The translations under genes and the position numbers were made by a program. This document shows, piece by piece, positions 11,177-18,348 of a stretch of 64,000 bases of DNA (position 1 is the stretch's first letter; every line of letters begins with the position of its first letter). The stretch lies in the NCBI GenBank assembly GCA_964423465.1, contig CAYRFK010000001.1:14703-78702 (forward strand), written 5' to 3'. A model generated the notes under the pieces. The model was given only the letters and a program-made list of their open reading frames with translations. It searched no databases and was not told where the DNA came from. The stretch is from VGWF01 sp964423465. Lineage in GTDB: Bacteria > Verrucomicrobiota > Kiritimatiellia > PWTM01.

Positions 11177-11210
11177 GCGCCCAGTCTACCTGTTCCCCGC
11201 ACCGTCGCAA
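11177..11210 (-). promoter_or_regulatory. Predicted leaderless promoter of pgl
   Basis: On the minus strand, TTGCGA (11210-11205), a 16-bp spacer, TAGACT (11188-11183), then 6 bp and the ATG (11176). The expected initiation base falls at the start codon. No Shine-Dalgarno sequence is present. Confidence 0.5.
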
Positions 11211-11219
11211 CCGGCGGAT

Positions 11220-11247
11220 TTGATTCCTGCGCGACCTCCGCTAGAAT
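11220..11247 (+). promoter_or_regulatory. Promoter of the DUF2062 gene
   Basis: TTGATT (11220-11225), 16 bp, TAGAAT (11242-11247). The predicted leader is about 18 nt, containing a weak GAAAGAGAA purine run before the ATG at 11272. Confidence 0.45.
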
Positions 11248-11271
11248 GATCGGGGGATCGAAAGAGAACGC

Positions 11272-11820
11272 ATGCCTGTGGAACGCTCCAAAGAACGCCG
11301 GACATGGCGTGACTACATCCGGCTGACACTCGCCCAGCGCGGTTCGCCCGAGAGTATCGCGTGGGGCATTGCCATCGGCATGTTCATCGCCTTCACGCCG
11401 ACGCTTGGCGTCCAGATCATTCTGGCTCTGATCGTCACCTCCATCGTGCGTGTCAACCGCCTCGCCTCCCTGCCGCCGCTGTTTCTGACCAACGTCCTGA
11501 CGGCCGGTCCGGTGTACGGATTCGAGTGCTGGATCGGGGCACAATTCCTTCCCGACGCACGCTCCGTCGAGATGTTGGCGCGGTGGGACAAGGTCCAGCA
11601 CCTGATTGCTAACACCGGCATACTGTCCCTCCACGAGAACTGGCGGGACCTGATGAGGATCAGCGGGGATCTCTGGCTCGCGATGTGGATCGGCGGGCTC
11701 TTGGTGGGCGTCCTGTCGGGAGTCCCTGCCTACTTCGTCAGCCTGGCCGTCGTCCGCCGCCACCGGGTCATCCGGGCGCGCCGCCTCCAGGCGCGCGCCA
11801 AGGCCCGACGGCCGGAATAA
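11272..11820 (+). CDS. DUF2062 family inner-membrane protein
   Basis: A 182-residue protein of the DUF2062 family, whose biochemical function is unknown. A basic N-terminus (PVERSKERRTWRDYIRL) precedes hydrophobic helices around residues 30-60 (GIAIGMFIAFTPTLGVQIIL, with the family's FTP turn), 65-85 and 125-155, and the tail is strongly basic. The predicted topology is an inner-membrane protein with cytoplasmic ends. It is monocistronic: its own promoter lies upstream and a perfect 10-bp stem hairpin follows 7 bp after the stop. Confidence 0.82.
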   Translation: MPVERSKERRTWRDYIRLTLAQRGSPESIAWGIAIGMFIAFTPTLGVQIILALIVTSIVRVNRLASLPPLFLTNVLTAGPVYGFECWIGAQFLPDARSVEMLARWDKVQHLIANTGILSLHENWRDLMRISGDLWLAMWIGGLLVGVLSGVPAYFVSLAVVRRHRVIRARRLQARAKARRPE

Positions 11821-11827
11821 AACGACA

Positions 11828-11851
11828 GAGCCCGGGCACGGGCCCGGGCTC
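11828..11851. terminator. Bidirectional hairpin terminator between DUF2062 and small basic gene
   Basis: A perfect 10-bp GC stem, GAGCCCGGGC paired with GCCCGGGCTC, closes a 4-nt loop ACGG. It sits between convergent stop codons. No T-run follows on either side, so it could act as a Rho-assisted or RNA-stabilising hairpin rather than a classical intrinsic terminator. Confidence 0.65.
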
Positions 11852-11862
11852 CGCAATCACCG

Positions 11863-12081
11863 TCAGGCCTTCGCGGCCAGCTTCTTCTTCAGCTTCGCCG
11901 GGCGCTTCAGGAGCGTGCGGACCGCGACCGGGGGCATCACGGCGACCACCGCCTCGGGCATGCCGATGGCGACCAGCCGCTTGCGCTGCATGCGCTGCCG
12001 GCGAACCTTGTCCGCCGTCTTCTTCTTCGGCCGGCTCCGGTTCTTGTTCTTCAGGGTCCGCTGCTTGGTATTCGTAGCCAT
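11863..12081 (-). CDS. Small, very basic protein (72 aa), unknown
   Basis: A 72-residue, Lys/Arg-dominated protein. The N-terminal half (TNTKQRTLKNKNRSRPKKK and on) is a polar basic tail; the middle (VAIGMPEAVVAVMPPVAVRTLL) is apolar; the C-terminus is again lysine-rich. The composition resembles ribosome- or nucleic-acid-binding proteins, but no family was recognised. The frame is supported by an AGAGGTG ribosome-binding site before the ATG at 12081, a near-consensus promoter upstream, and a hairpin after the stop. It is divergent from infA, so a translation-related role is tempting but only inferred from position and charge. Confidence 0.7.
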   Translation of the reverse strand: MATNTKQRTLKNKNRSRPKKKTADKVRRQRMQRKRLVAIGMPEAVVAVMPPVAVRTLLKRPAKLKKKLAAKA

Positions 12082-12123
12082 GATGCACCTCTTGCTGTCG
12101 GGAATTCCCGGGTGAAGCCCGCA

Positions 12124-12152
12124 CTTATAACACGGCCCGCCCCGGAGATCAA
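12124..12152 (-). promoter_or_regulatory. Promoter of the small basic gene
   Basis: On the minus strand, TTGATC (12152-12147), 17 bp, TATAAG (12129-12124). It is one of the best promoters in the window and gives a leader of about 36 nt with an AGAGGTG ribosome-binding site. Confidence 0.55.
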
Positions 12153-12160
12153 CGGCATGC

Positions 12161-12188
12161 TTGCTTTCGGCAGGCAGCCTGCTACAGT
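12161..12188 (+). promoter_or_regulatory. Possible promoter of infA with very short leader
   Basis: TTGCTT (12161-12166), 16 bp, TACAGT (12183-12188). The ATG of infA is 10 bp further on, so the leader would be only about 3-5 nt. No Shine-Dalgarno sequence is visible. Confidence 0.35.
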
Positions 12189-12198
12189 CCCGGCCTGA

Positions 12199-12462
12199 AT
12201 GAGGCCAGAACCAAGCAATCAGAATCCAGCGGCAGCCCCGGCCGGAACCGAGGACTGCATCACCGTCGACGGCGTCGTTGCCAAGGTTCTCCCGGCGACG
12301 ATGTACAAGGTCAAACTGCAGAACGGCCACGAAATCCTGGCGCACATCTCCGGTAAGATGCGGAAGCACTTCATCCGCATCACCAATGGGGACCGCGTGA
12401 CGGTGGAGATTTCGCCGTACGACCTGACGAAGGGCCGGATCACGTTCCGGCACCGCAACTGA
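12199..12462 (+). CDS. infA: Translation initiation factor IF-1
   Basis: Binds the 30S A site during initiation; an S1-like OB fold. Residues from about 18 on match IF-1 throughout: DCITVDGVVAKVLPATMYKV, then LQNGHEILAHISGKMRKHFI, then GDRVTVEISPYDLTKGRI. The usual length is about 72; here 87 residues are read because the only ATG is 15 codons upstream, adding a Pro/Ala-rich N-terminal extension (PEPSNQNPAAAPAG). No in-frame alternative start fits the normal length, so the extension is probably real. The short or absent leader fits the pattern of other genes here. Confidence 0.95.
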   Translation: MRPEPSNQNPAAAPAGTEDCITVDGVVAKVLPATMYKVKLQNGHEILAHISGKMRKHFIRITNGDRVTVEISPYDLTKGRITFRHRN

Positions 12463-12496
12463 CCGGCGCGGCACGGGCCGCCCCGTCCCCCGTTCC

Positions 12497-13414
12497 CTAC
12501 CTCAATCCGAGGCTTTTCAGCGCGCCCCGGAAGTCCGCCGGCACCGGCGCACGCACCACCACGGGGGCATCGCCCGCGGCCGCGGGGAACGACAGCGACG
12601 CCGCGTGCAGCATCTGCCGCGACAGGAGACGCAACCGCTCGCCGGTCTCGCGCGCCGTCCCGTACGATTTGTCGCCCGCCACCGGGTGCCCCCGCTCCTC
12701 GAGGTGCTTCCGGATCTGGTGCGTCCGCCCGGTCTCGATTTCAAGGCGCAGGTGCGATGCCTCGTCCGTTGCGTCCACCACCGACACGCGGGTGCGCGCG
12801 CTCTGCCCGTCGATGGGGCTCGCGATCTCGCGCAGGTCCCGGCGCACGCGACCGACGGCGATCGCCTCGTACCCCTTGCGGATGCGTCCGTCCCGGAACC
12901 AGCCCACGGCCTCGTCGAAGACCGCGTCGGACCGCGCCAGAAGCAGGCATCCTGTGGTGTCCCGGTCCAGCCGGTGCACGGCCCGGATCGAAGGATCCTT
13001 GCGGCGGGCACGCATCGACTCCTCGACGCTGCCGTCCCCGTTGGACAGGATCCCCGGAGGCTTGTCGATCACCAGCACCCGATCATCCTCGAAGAGAACC
13101 TGAAGCTGCGCCACCTCGGGCGCCTCCGTCCGAACCGGCATCGTCGCGAGCGACGCGTACACCTCGATGCGATCCCCCGAGTCGACCTGGTGCCGGGCCA
13201 TCCAGATGCGCTTGCCGTTCACGAATACGCAGCGGGCGTCCAGAAGCCGGCGCGCACCGCGACGCGAGAGCTTCATCCGCTCGCCGATCACGACCTCCAG
13301 CGTCCGCCCGTCCTCGACCGGCGTCACCGTCATGCGAACCGGCTGCGCTCCGCCGCGAACCGGAGGACCGTGCTGCGCGGAGGCGCGACGTGGAGTGGAA
13401 TGGGGCTTGGGCAT
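12497..13414 (-). CDS. RluA-family RNA pseudouridine synthase
   Basis: Isomerises uridine to pseudouridine in rRNA or tRNA. The 305 residues comprise an N-terminal S4-like RNA-binding domain (KLSRRGARRLLDARCVFVNGKRI) and a catalytic domain with the family motif HRLDRDTTGCLLLA, whose Asp is the nucleophile. The later blocks are GRTHQIRKHLEERGHPVAGD and KSYG. The start at 13414 (PKPHSTPRR) is preferred over one 25 codons upstream because a strong promoter ends 6 bp before it and the longer frame would run into a repeat tract. The target uridine (RluD, RluC or other) cannot be assigned from the sequence. Confidence 0.92.
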   Translation of the reverse strand: MPKPHSTPRRASAQHGPPVRGGAQPVRMTVTPVEDGRTLEVVIGERMKLSRRGARRLLDARCVFVNGKRIWMARHQVDSGDRIEVYASLATMPVRTEAPEVAQLQVLFEDDRVLVIDKPPGILSNGDGSVEESMRARRKDPSIRAVHRLDRDTTGCLLLARSDAVFDEAVGWFRDGRIRKGYEAIAVGRVRRDLREIASPIDGQSARTRVSVVDATDEASHLRLEIETGRTHQIRKHLEERGHPVAGDKSYGTARETGERLRLLSRQMLHAASLSFPAAAGDAPVVVRAPVPADFRGALKSLGLR

Positions 13415-13449
13415 GCGGGCATCGTAGTCAGCCCCGGCCCGACGGTCAA
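13415..13449 (-). promoter_or_regulatory. Predicted leaderless promoter of the RluA-family gene
   Basis: Minus strand: TTGACC (13449-13444), 17 bp, TACGAT (13426-13421), then 6 bp to the ATG at 13414. The expected transcription start coincides with the ATG. Confidence 0.55.
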
Positions 13450-13476
13450 CGTCGGGGCAAAGGGCGGAGGTTTGGC

Positions 13477-13518
13477 GTTCACGGTTCAAGGTTCACGGTT
13501 CACGGTTCAAGGTTCACG
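13477..13518. repeat. Heptamer repeat tract GTTCAMG x6
   Basis: Six contiguous 7-bp units alternate GTTCACG and GTTCAAG (order C, A, C, C, A, C at the variable base) and end in GTTT. They are followed by looser TTTGGGATTTG/TTTCGTGCTT text to about 13590. The tract lies between divergent genes and just upstream of the RluA-family promoter. It is the same unit length as the tracts at 1724 and 10451 with a different sequence. Confidence 0.85.
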
Positions 13519-13635
13519 GTTTGTGCTTTCCGCATTGGGGTTTGGGATTTGTTTCGTGCTTCGGGATTCCGATTTCGTGCTTCCCTTTCGGGTGCGGGTG
13601 GACATCGGCAGGCCGGCGGGGTAATCCTACCCGCC

Positions 13636-14271
13636 ATGAAGACATGTCTCGCAATGCTGGCCGCAATGGCCCTCGCCGTCCCCGCCGGGGCGGACGAGGG
13701 GTGGGTGACGATGTTTGACGGGAAGTCCCTCGCCGGATGGAAGTCCAACGACGAGGTCCCCGGGGCCTTCGCCGTCGAGGACGGAACCCTCAAGGTCTCC
13801 GGCGGCCGCGCCCACATCTTCTACGTCGGCGCCGACGGCAAGGCCTCGTTCAAGGACTTCGAGTTCCGCGCGAAGGTGAAGACCACGCCGGGCTCGAATT
13901 CGGGCATCTACATCCACACCTCGTTCCAGGAGAAGGGCTGGCCGGAAAAGGGCTACGAGTGCCAGGTCAACACCTCCCACAAGGACCCGAAGAAGACCGG
14001 CGGCCTCTACGCAATCCGAGACGTGATGAACGATGCGCCGTCGAAGGACGACGTTTGGTTCGACTATGTCATCCGCGTGCAGGGCCGGACCATCACGGTC
14101 TCGATCGACGGCAAGGTCACCGCCGAGTTCACCGAGCCCGACGGCTGGACGCCGCCCGAGAAGATGCCCGGCCGCAAGCTTTCATCCGGCACCATCGCCC
14201 TTCAAGGCCATGACCCGAAGAGCACCGTGTTCTACAAGGATCTCCGGATCCGCCCGCTGCCGGCCCGGTAA
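13636..14271 (+). CDS. Secreted DUF1080 protein (3-keto-disaccharide hydrolase domain)
   Basis: A 211-residue exported protein. Residues 1-19 form a signal peptide (KTCLAMLAAMALAVPAGA) and the rest is one DUF1080 concanavalin-like jelly roll. Family hallmarks are MFDGKSLAGW, FEFRAKVKTTPGSNSGIYIH, the YECQVNTSH loop, and VRVQ/ITVSIDGKV strands ending VFYKDLRIRPL. The family includes enzymes acting on 3-keto-glycosides and many uncharacterised secreted proteins of PVC bacteria. A possible promoter, TGGACA-N17-TAATCC, ends 8 bp before the ATG. It converges on fucI with a strong hairpin between. The substrate is unknown; its position beside the fucose genes fits glycan use. Confidence 0.88.
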   Translation: MKTCLAMLAAMALAVPAGADEGWVTMFDGKSLAGWKSNDEVPGAFAVEDGTLKVSGGRAHIFYVGADGKASFKDFEFRAKVKTTPGSNSGIYIHTSFQEKGWPEKGYECQVNTSHKDPKKTGGLYAIRDVMNDAPSKDDVWFDYVIRVQGRTITVSIDGKVTAEFTEPDGWTPPEKMPGRKLSSGTIALQGHDPKSTVFYKDLRIRPLPAR

Positions 14272-14278
14272 GAAATGT

Positions 14279-14321
14279 CCAAGGGTTGGACCGGCGCCCT
14301 TGCGGGCCGTCCAACCCTTGG
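14279..14321. terminator. Bidirectional terminator hairpin between DUF1080 gene and fucI
   Basis: A perfect 13-bp stem, CCAAGGGTTGGAC (14279-14291) with its complement at 14309-14321, encloses a GC-rich 17-nt loop. It lies between convergent stop codons. No T-tract is present, so the mechanism is uncertain, but the stem is too long to be chance. Confidence 0.75.
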
Positions 14322-14360
14322 AACCCTTCCCATCCCCCACCCGGCTGAAATTCGCGGGTT

Positions 14361-16151
14361 CTACCCGTAGACCGGTCCGAAGTTCGCGCAGGCGCGGTAG
14401 TCGGCGCCCTGCGGATCCTGTGCACCGAACAGGCCCCACGCGCTCGGACGGAACACCTGCTCCTCGGCGACGTTGTGCATCGCCACGGGGATGCGCAGCA
14501 CGGACGCCAGCGCGATCAGGTCCGCGCCAACGTGGCCGTAGCTGATCGATCCGTGGTTTGCGCTCCAGTTGTTCATGACGCTGTAGACGTCCGCGAACGG
14601 ACCGCTGCCGGCCAGGTTCGGAACGAACCACGTCGTCGGCCACGTCTGGTTGGTGCGCTGGTTGAGCGTCGCATGCACCTTCGCCGGGATGTCCACCGAC
14701 CACCCCTCGGCGATCTGCAGCACGGGGCCGAGGCCCTTGACGAGGCTCACGCGGCTCATCGTCATCGGCATGCCGCCCTTCGAGAGGTAGCACGACGAGA
14801 ACCCGCCACCGCGGAAGTACTCGGTCACCGCCGAGGGCCACGTCGTGGCCTTGAGGCACTTCTTCGCCTCGGCCTCGCTGATCTCCCAGAACGGCTTCAT
14901 CACGGGCTTGCCGCCGCGCGTCTGCTCGCCGGTGCCGTCGAGCGTCGCGGCGCCGGAGTTGATCAGGTGGATGAGCCCGCCCGCGGCGCGGCCGGCCAGC
15001 TTGTGGCCCGTCACGCGCTTCACCGCGTCGGCGCTCCAGAACGTGCGCACATCGGCGAAGATCTGCGCGGTGTTCGTCATCAGATAACCGAAGAGCATCG
15101 CGACGCCGTTGAGGCTGTCATTCTCGGTTGCGAAGACGTACGGGGCGCGGATGCCGTCCCAGTCGAACGAGGAGTTCAGGATCGCCTCCATGAAGTCGCC
15201 GTTCGGGAAGTGGTCGGTCCACTGGCGCTGGCCCTGGAAGCCGCCGAAGATCGCGTTGTGGCCCAGCGCCTCCTCGCCGAAGCCGGCCTCGCCGAGACGC
15301 GGATTGCCGACCATCAGGTCGCGGGCGATCATCGTCATCTTGACGGAGACTTCCCACCCGCGGTCCTTGGCCTTGTCGTCATGCCGGCTGCCGGGCTTGT
15401 TGACGTCCTCGCCCTCGGGGCAGTTGGCGCGCGTCCATGCAAGCGCCCGCTTGAACTCCTTCTCGTCGTAGATCTTCTCGTCGATGCGGCGGACGAGTTC
15501 CGTCATGTCAACGGCCTCGACGCGGACACCGAGATAGTCCTCGAGGAACGTCTGGTCGACGATCGACCCCGCGATGCCCATCGACGTGCCGCCGAGCGAC
15601 AGGTACGACTTGCCGCGCATGATCGCCGCCGCCAGACCCGCCTTCGCGAACCGCAGCAGCTTCTCCTGCACGTCCGCCGGGATCGAGGTGTCGCCACGGT
15701 CCTGCACGTCGCGGCCGTAGATGCCGAACGCGGGCAGGCCCTTCTGGTTGTGGCCGGCCAGCACGGCGGCGAGGTAGACGGCGCCCGGCCGCTCGGTGCC
15801 GTTGAAGCCCCAGACGGCCTTCGGCATCAGCGGATCCATGTCCATCGTCTCACTGCCGTAGCACCAGCAGGGCGTGACGGTCAGCGACACGCCGACGCCG
15901 GAGCGCGCAAACTTGTCGGCGCACGCCGCGGCCTCGGCGACGCCGCCGATGCAGGTGTCCGCGATGACACACTCCACCGGCGAGCCGTCGGGATAACGAA
16001 GGTTGGCGGAAAGAAACGATGCGGCGGTCTTCGCCATCGTCATGACCTGCGCGTCGAGGGATTCGCGGACGCCGCGGCGACGGCCGTCGATCGTCGGCCG
16101 GATGCCGATCTTGGGGAACTGTCCGATCCAGCGTGGGGCTTGATTGCTCAT
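14361..16151 (-). CDS. fucI: L-fucose isomerase
   Basis: Interconverts L-fucose and L-fuculose in the cytoplasm, the first step of fucose use. The 596 residues match E. coli FucI (591). The N-terminus PKIGIRPTIDGRRRGVRESL, the central WGFNGTERPGAVYLAA and the SLGGTSMGIAGS block are diagnostic. The metal-site region lies around VDMTELVRRIDEKIYD and the following acidic stretch. The start at 16151 (SNQAPRW) is chosen because the longer frame would cross a palindromic repeat. It sits downstream of the fucosidase on the same strand, separated by 108 bp that hold the repeat, and is likely co-regulated by the divergent AraC gene. No fuculokinase or aldolase is in view. Confidence 0.96.
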   Translation of the reverse strand: MSNQAPRWIGQFPKIGIRPTIDGRRRGVRESLDAQVMTMAKTAASFLSANLRYPDGSPVECVIADTCIGGVAEAAACADKFARSGVGVSLTVTPCWCYGSETMDMDPLMPKAVWGFNGTERPGAVYLAAVLAGHNQKGLPAFGIYGRDVQDRGDTSIPADVQEKLLRFAKAGLAAAIMRGKSYLSLGGTSMGIAGSIVDQTFLEDYLGVRVEAVDMTELVRRIDEKIYDEKEFKRALAWTRANCPEGEDVNKPGSRHDDKAKDRGWEVSVKMTMIARDLMVGNPRLGEAGFGEEALGHNAIFGGFQGQRQWTDHFPNGDFMEAILNSSFDWDGIRAPYVFATENDSLNGVAMLFGYLMTNTAQIFADVRTFWSADAVKRVTGHKLAGRAAGGLIHLINSGAATLDGTGEQTRGGKPVMKPFWEISEAEAKKCLKATTWPSAVTEYFRGGGFSSCYLSKGGMPMTMSRVSLVKGLGPVLQIAEGWSVDIPAKVHATLNQRTNQTWPTTWFVPNLAGSGPFADVYSVMNNWSANHGSISYGHVGADLIALASVLRIPVAMHNVAEEQVFRPSAWGLFGAQDPQGADYRACANFGPVYG

Positions 16152-16183
16152 GAACTTGATTCCTATTTGACTTCCAGAGTTCG

Positions 16184-16245
16184 GGTGGAGGGCCCGGCTC
16201 CGTCCGGGCCGTGCGATCGGCCGGCACGGAGGCCGGCCCTCCACC
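16184..16245. repeat. Dispersed palindromic element PAL-1, copy 1
   Basis: A 62-bp imperfect double palindrome. The 11-bp terminal arms GGTGGAGGGCC and GGCCCTCCACC enclose inner arms CCGGCTCCGT and CACGGAGGCCGG. A second copy lies at 30067-30117. Here it fills the gap between the fucosidase and fucI and could form a hairpin in a shared transcript. Confidence 0.8.
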
Positions 16246-16259
16246 TTCGGAAATGGTCT

Positions 16260-18104
16260 CTACTTCTTGGGTTCGAGTTTGATCGTGCGGACGTTCACGG
16301 GTTTCCAGCCCGCGGCGACGGCTTCGAGGCGCAGCACCTGGGCGCCGGCCGGCAGTTCGATGGTGCCTGCCTTGACGCCCTTGTACTTCTTGTAGTCACC
16401 GGTGTCGGGCGTGGCGACTTCGAGGCGCTTGTCGCCGGCGACGAGGATGACCTTCGATCCGCCGGTATTGCCCGCGTCGAACGACACGTTGTACGCGCCG
16501 GCCTTGTCGACCTTGATCCGCCACGAGGCGGAGTCCTTCGGATCCAGCCAGAACCCGAGGTTCAGGTTGATGTGGCCCTCGGACTTGAGGCCGCCGGTGG
16601 TCTCCGCATTCTCGGGGCGCAGCAGGATCGATCCGTCCTTCTCGGCCAAGCCGACGAAGGGCGCCGTCTCGACCTCGCCGCTGACGTCGAGGACGACGAC
16701 GGAGGCGATCTTGTCCGGGGCATCCTTCGGCACGGCAATGACGACATCCTCGCCGTTCCTCGAGACCTCGAGCGGCGAACCGCAGGCGAGCATCTTCGCC
16801 TTGCCCGTCTTGTTCTTCAGGCCCGGGACGACCAGTTTGCCGTCCGCCGGCCAGTCGAAGACGTGCAGGAAGAGGGTCGTCGTGCGGCCGAAGAGGCCGC
16901 CGCGGACCTTCCGCGTGCAGCGGCCCCACGGCAGGTTGCGGAAGGGGCTGGCGGAGGTGCCGTAGATGGCCTCGCCGTTGACCTTCATCCACTCGCCGAC
17001 CTGCGTCAGGCGCTCGATACTCGGCTGCGGGATCTCGCCCTCGGCGGTCGGGCCGACGTTGAGCAGGAAGTTGCCGCCCTTGCTGACGATGTCGCAGAGC
17101 TTGCGGATGAGGTCCTCGGTGCTCTTCCAGTTCTGGTCGTAGCTCTTGAAGCCCCACGTGTCGTTCATGGTCATGCAGACCTCCCAGTCGCGGCCCTTGA
17201 AGCCGGTGGAGGGGATGTACTGCTCGGGGGTCTCGGTGTCGCCGTGGTAGTTCCCGCCGAGGCGGTTGTTCGAGATGATGCCGGGCTTGAGGGCCAGCAG
17301 CGCATGCAGCGGGGCGGCGCGCTCGGGGGTCATCCACGTCGGAGTATCCCACCAGAGGACGTCGGGCTGGATGTTCTCAAGGATCTCGCGGGTCTGCGGG
17401 ATGGCGATCGTCTTGAGGTACTGGTCGAAGTCGCCTTTATTGGCCTCGTCCCAGCTCTCGCCCTCCTTGTAGCCGGACTTGGCGCCGCCCGGATGGGTCC
17501 AGTCCTGCGCCTGCGAGTAGTAGAGCCCGAACTTGAGCCCCTGCTTCCGCACGGCGTCGGCCAGCGGCTTGATCAGGTCGCGCTTCGCGCCCGCCGCGTC
17601 CACGGCGTCCCACGTGCTCGCCTTGGAATCGAACAGCGCAAAACCGTCATGATGCTTGGAGGTGATGACCACGTAGCGCATGCCCGCCTTCTTCGCGAGG
17701 GCGGCCCACGCATCGGGATCGTACTTCGCCGCCGTGAACTTCGGCGCGAAGGCCCTGTATTCCGCGACCGGGATCTTGCCGCGGTTCATGATCCATTCGC
17801 CGATGCCGGCGATCTGCTGGTCCTTGTAGGTACCGGCGGGCACGGCGTAGACGCCCCAGTGGATGAACATCCCGAACTTGTCCTCGCGGAACCAGGCCAT
17901 CCGCGCATCGCGCGCCGCCTTCGATTCCTCCGCCACCGCGGGCACCGCGGGCGTGGCCGCCACCGCAGGCGTCTGCACGGCCGCCGGGGCCGCCGCCGCG
18001 GTTTTCCGCAGCGGGACCGGGGCCCGCAGATCCGCACCGTATGCAGTCGCCGCCGCCGTCACCACGGCCGCCGGCACGATCATGAACCTTCCGCACCTTG
18101 TCAT
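16260..18104 (-). CDS. Secreted alpha-L-fucosidase, GH29
   Basis: Releases terminal L-fucose from glycans outside the cytoplasm. The 614 residues begin with a signal peptide (TRCGRFMIVPAAVVTAAATAYG) and an Ala/Pro-rich linker. The GH29 barrel follows: FGMFIHWGVYAVPAG, MRYVVITSKHHDGFALFDS, LKFGLYYSQAQDWTHP and DVLWWDTPTW, whose Asp is the expected nucleophile, then a beta-rich C-terminal region. The start at 18104 is favoured over ATGs at 18110 and 18119 because GGGGAG sits 7 bp before it. Together with fucI and the AraC regulator it forms a fucose-release-and-use locus; sulfated fucan as source is a guess. Confidence 0.95.
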   Translation of the reverse strand: MTRCGRFMIVPAAVVTAAATAYGADLRAPVPLRKTAAAAPAAVQTPAVAATPAVPAVAEESKAARDARMAWFREDKFGMFIHWGVYAVPAGTYKDQQIAGIGEWIMNRGKIPVAEYRAFAPKFTAAKYDPDAWAALAKKAGMRYVVITSKHHDGFALFDSKASTWDAVDAAGAKRDLIKPLADAVRKQGLKFGLYYSQAQDWTHPGGAKSGYKEGESWDEANKGDFDQYLKTIAIPQTREILENIQPDVLWWDTPTWMTPERAAPLHALLALKPGIISNNRLGGNYHGDTETPEQYIPSTGFKGRDWEVCMTMNDTWGFKSYDQNWKSTEDLIRKLCDIVSKGGNFLLNVGPTAEGEIPQPSIERLTQVGEWMKVNGEAIYGTSASPFRNLPWGRCTRKVRGGLFGRTTTLFLHVFDWPADGKLVVPGLKNKTGKAKMLACGSPLEVSRNGEDVVIAVPKDAPDKIASVVVLDVSGEVETAPFVGLAEKDGSILLRPENAETTGGLKSEGHINLNLGFWLDPKDSASWRIKVDKAGAYNVSFDAGNTGGSKVILVAGDKRLEVATPDTGDYKKYKGVKAGTIELPAGAQVLRLEAVAAGWKPVNVRTIKLEPKK

Positions 18105-18348
18105 TGGCATGCTCCCCATGTTGCGGCGGGCAGCATGCCCCGCCCCGCCCCGCGGGGCAATCGCCGTGCTTGACTTGAAGGTGTCATTTCTTGACCTTGT
18201 GTTCCGGCGTCTGGACGAAGGACAACCACGAATGAAACGGATTTCACGGAGCCGAACGCGGAGCGCCGACCCCGCAGCCGGGAGGGCCCGCGGCCCCGCG
18301 GGCCGGGGGGGCGGGGAAACTCCATCCCCAGAAAGGTCCGCCGGAACG
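18105..18348. other. Divergent regulatory gap between fucosidase and AraC gene
   Basis: The 244 bp separate the fucosidase from the AraC-type regulator and should hold both promoters and the regulator's site. A GC palindrome lies at 18125-18144 (GGCGGGCAGCATGCCCCGCC), text of the dispersed type ACCACGAATGAAACGG at about 18226, and another GC palindrome near 18288-18312. No convincing AraC direct repeat or -10/-35 pair was found. Confidence 0.4.

Noticed and set aside
13412..13489. Longer start for the RluA-family gene
   Set aside because: It would run into the GTTCAMG tract and pass over a good promoter ending 6 bp before the chosen ATG.
10451..13518. CRISPR array
   Set aside because: The repeats are 6-7 bp and contiguous, with no spacers, leader or cas genes.
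14475..18173. A very long open frame on the plus strand opposite fucI and the fucosidase, and similar ones at 2054-4891 and 23269-27318
   Set aside because: These are by-products of high GC: they oppose well-identified genes, are Arg/Gly/Ala/His-rich, and contain no domain motif.
18125..18312. Rho-independent terminators in the fucosidase-AraC gap
   Set aside because: The GC palindromes lie between divergent starts, not after genes, and have no T-run.
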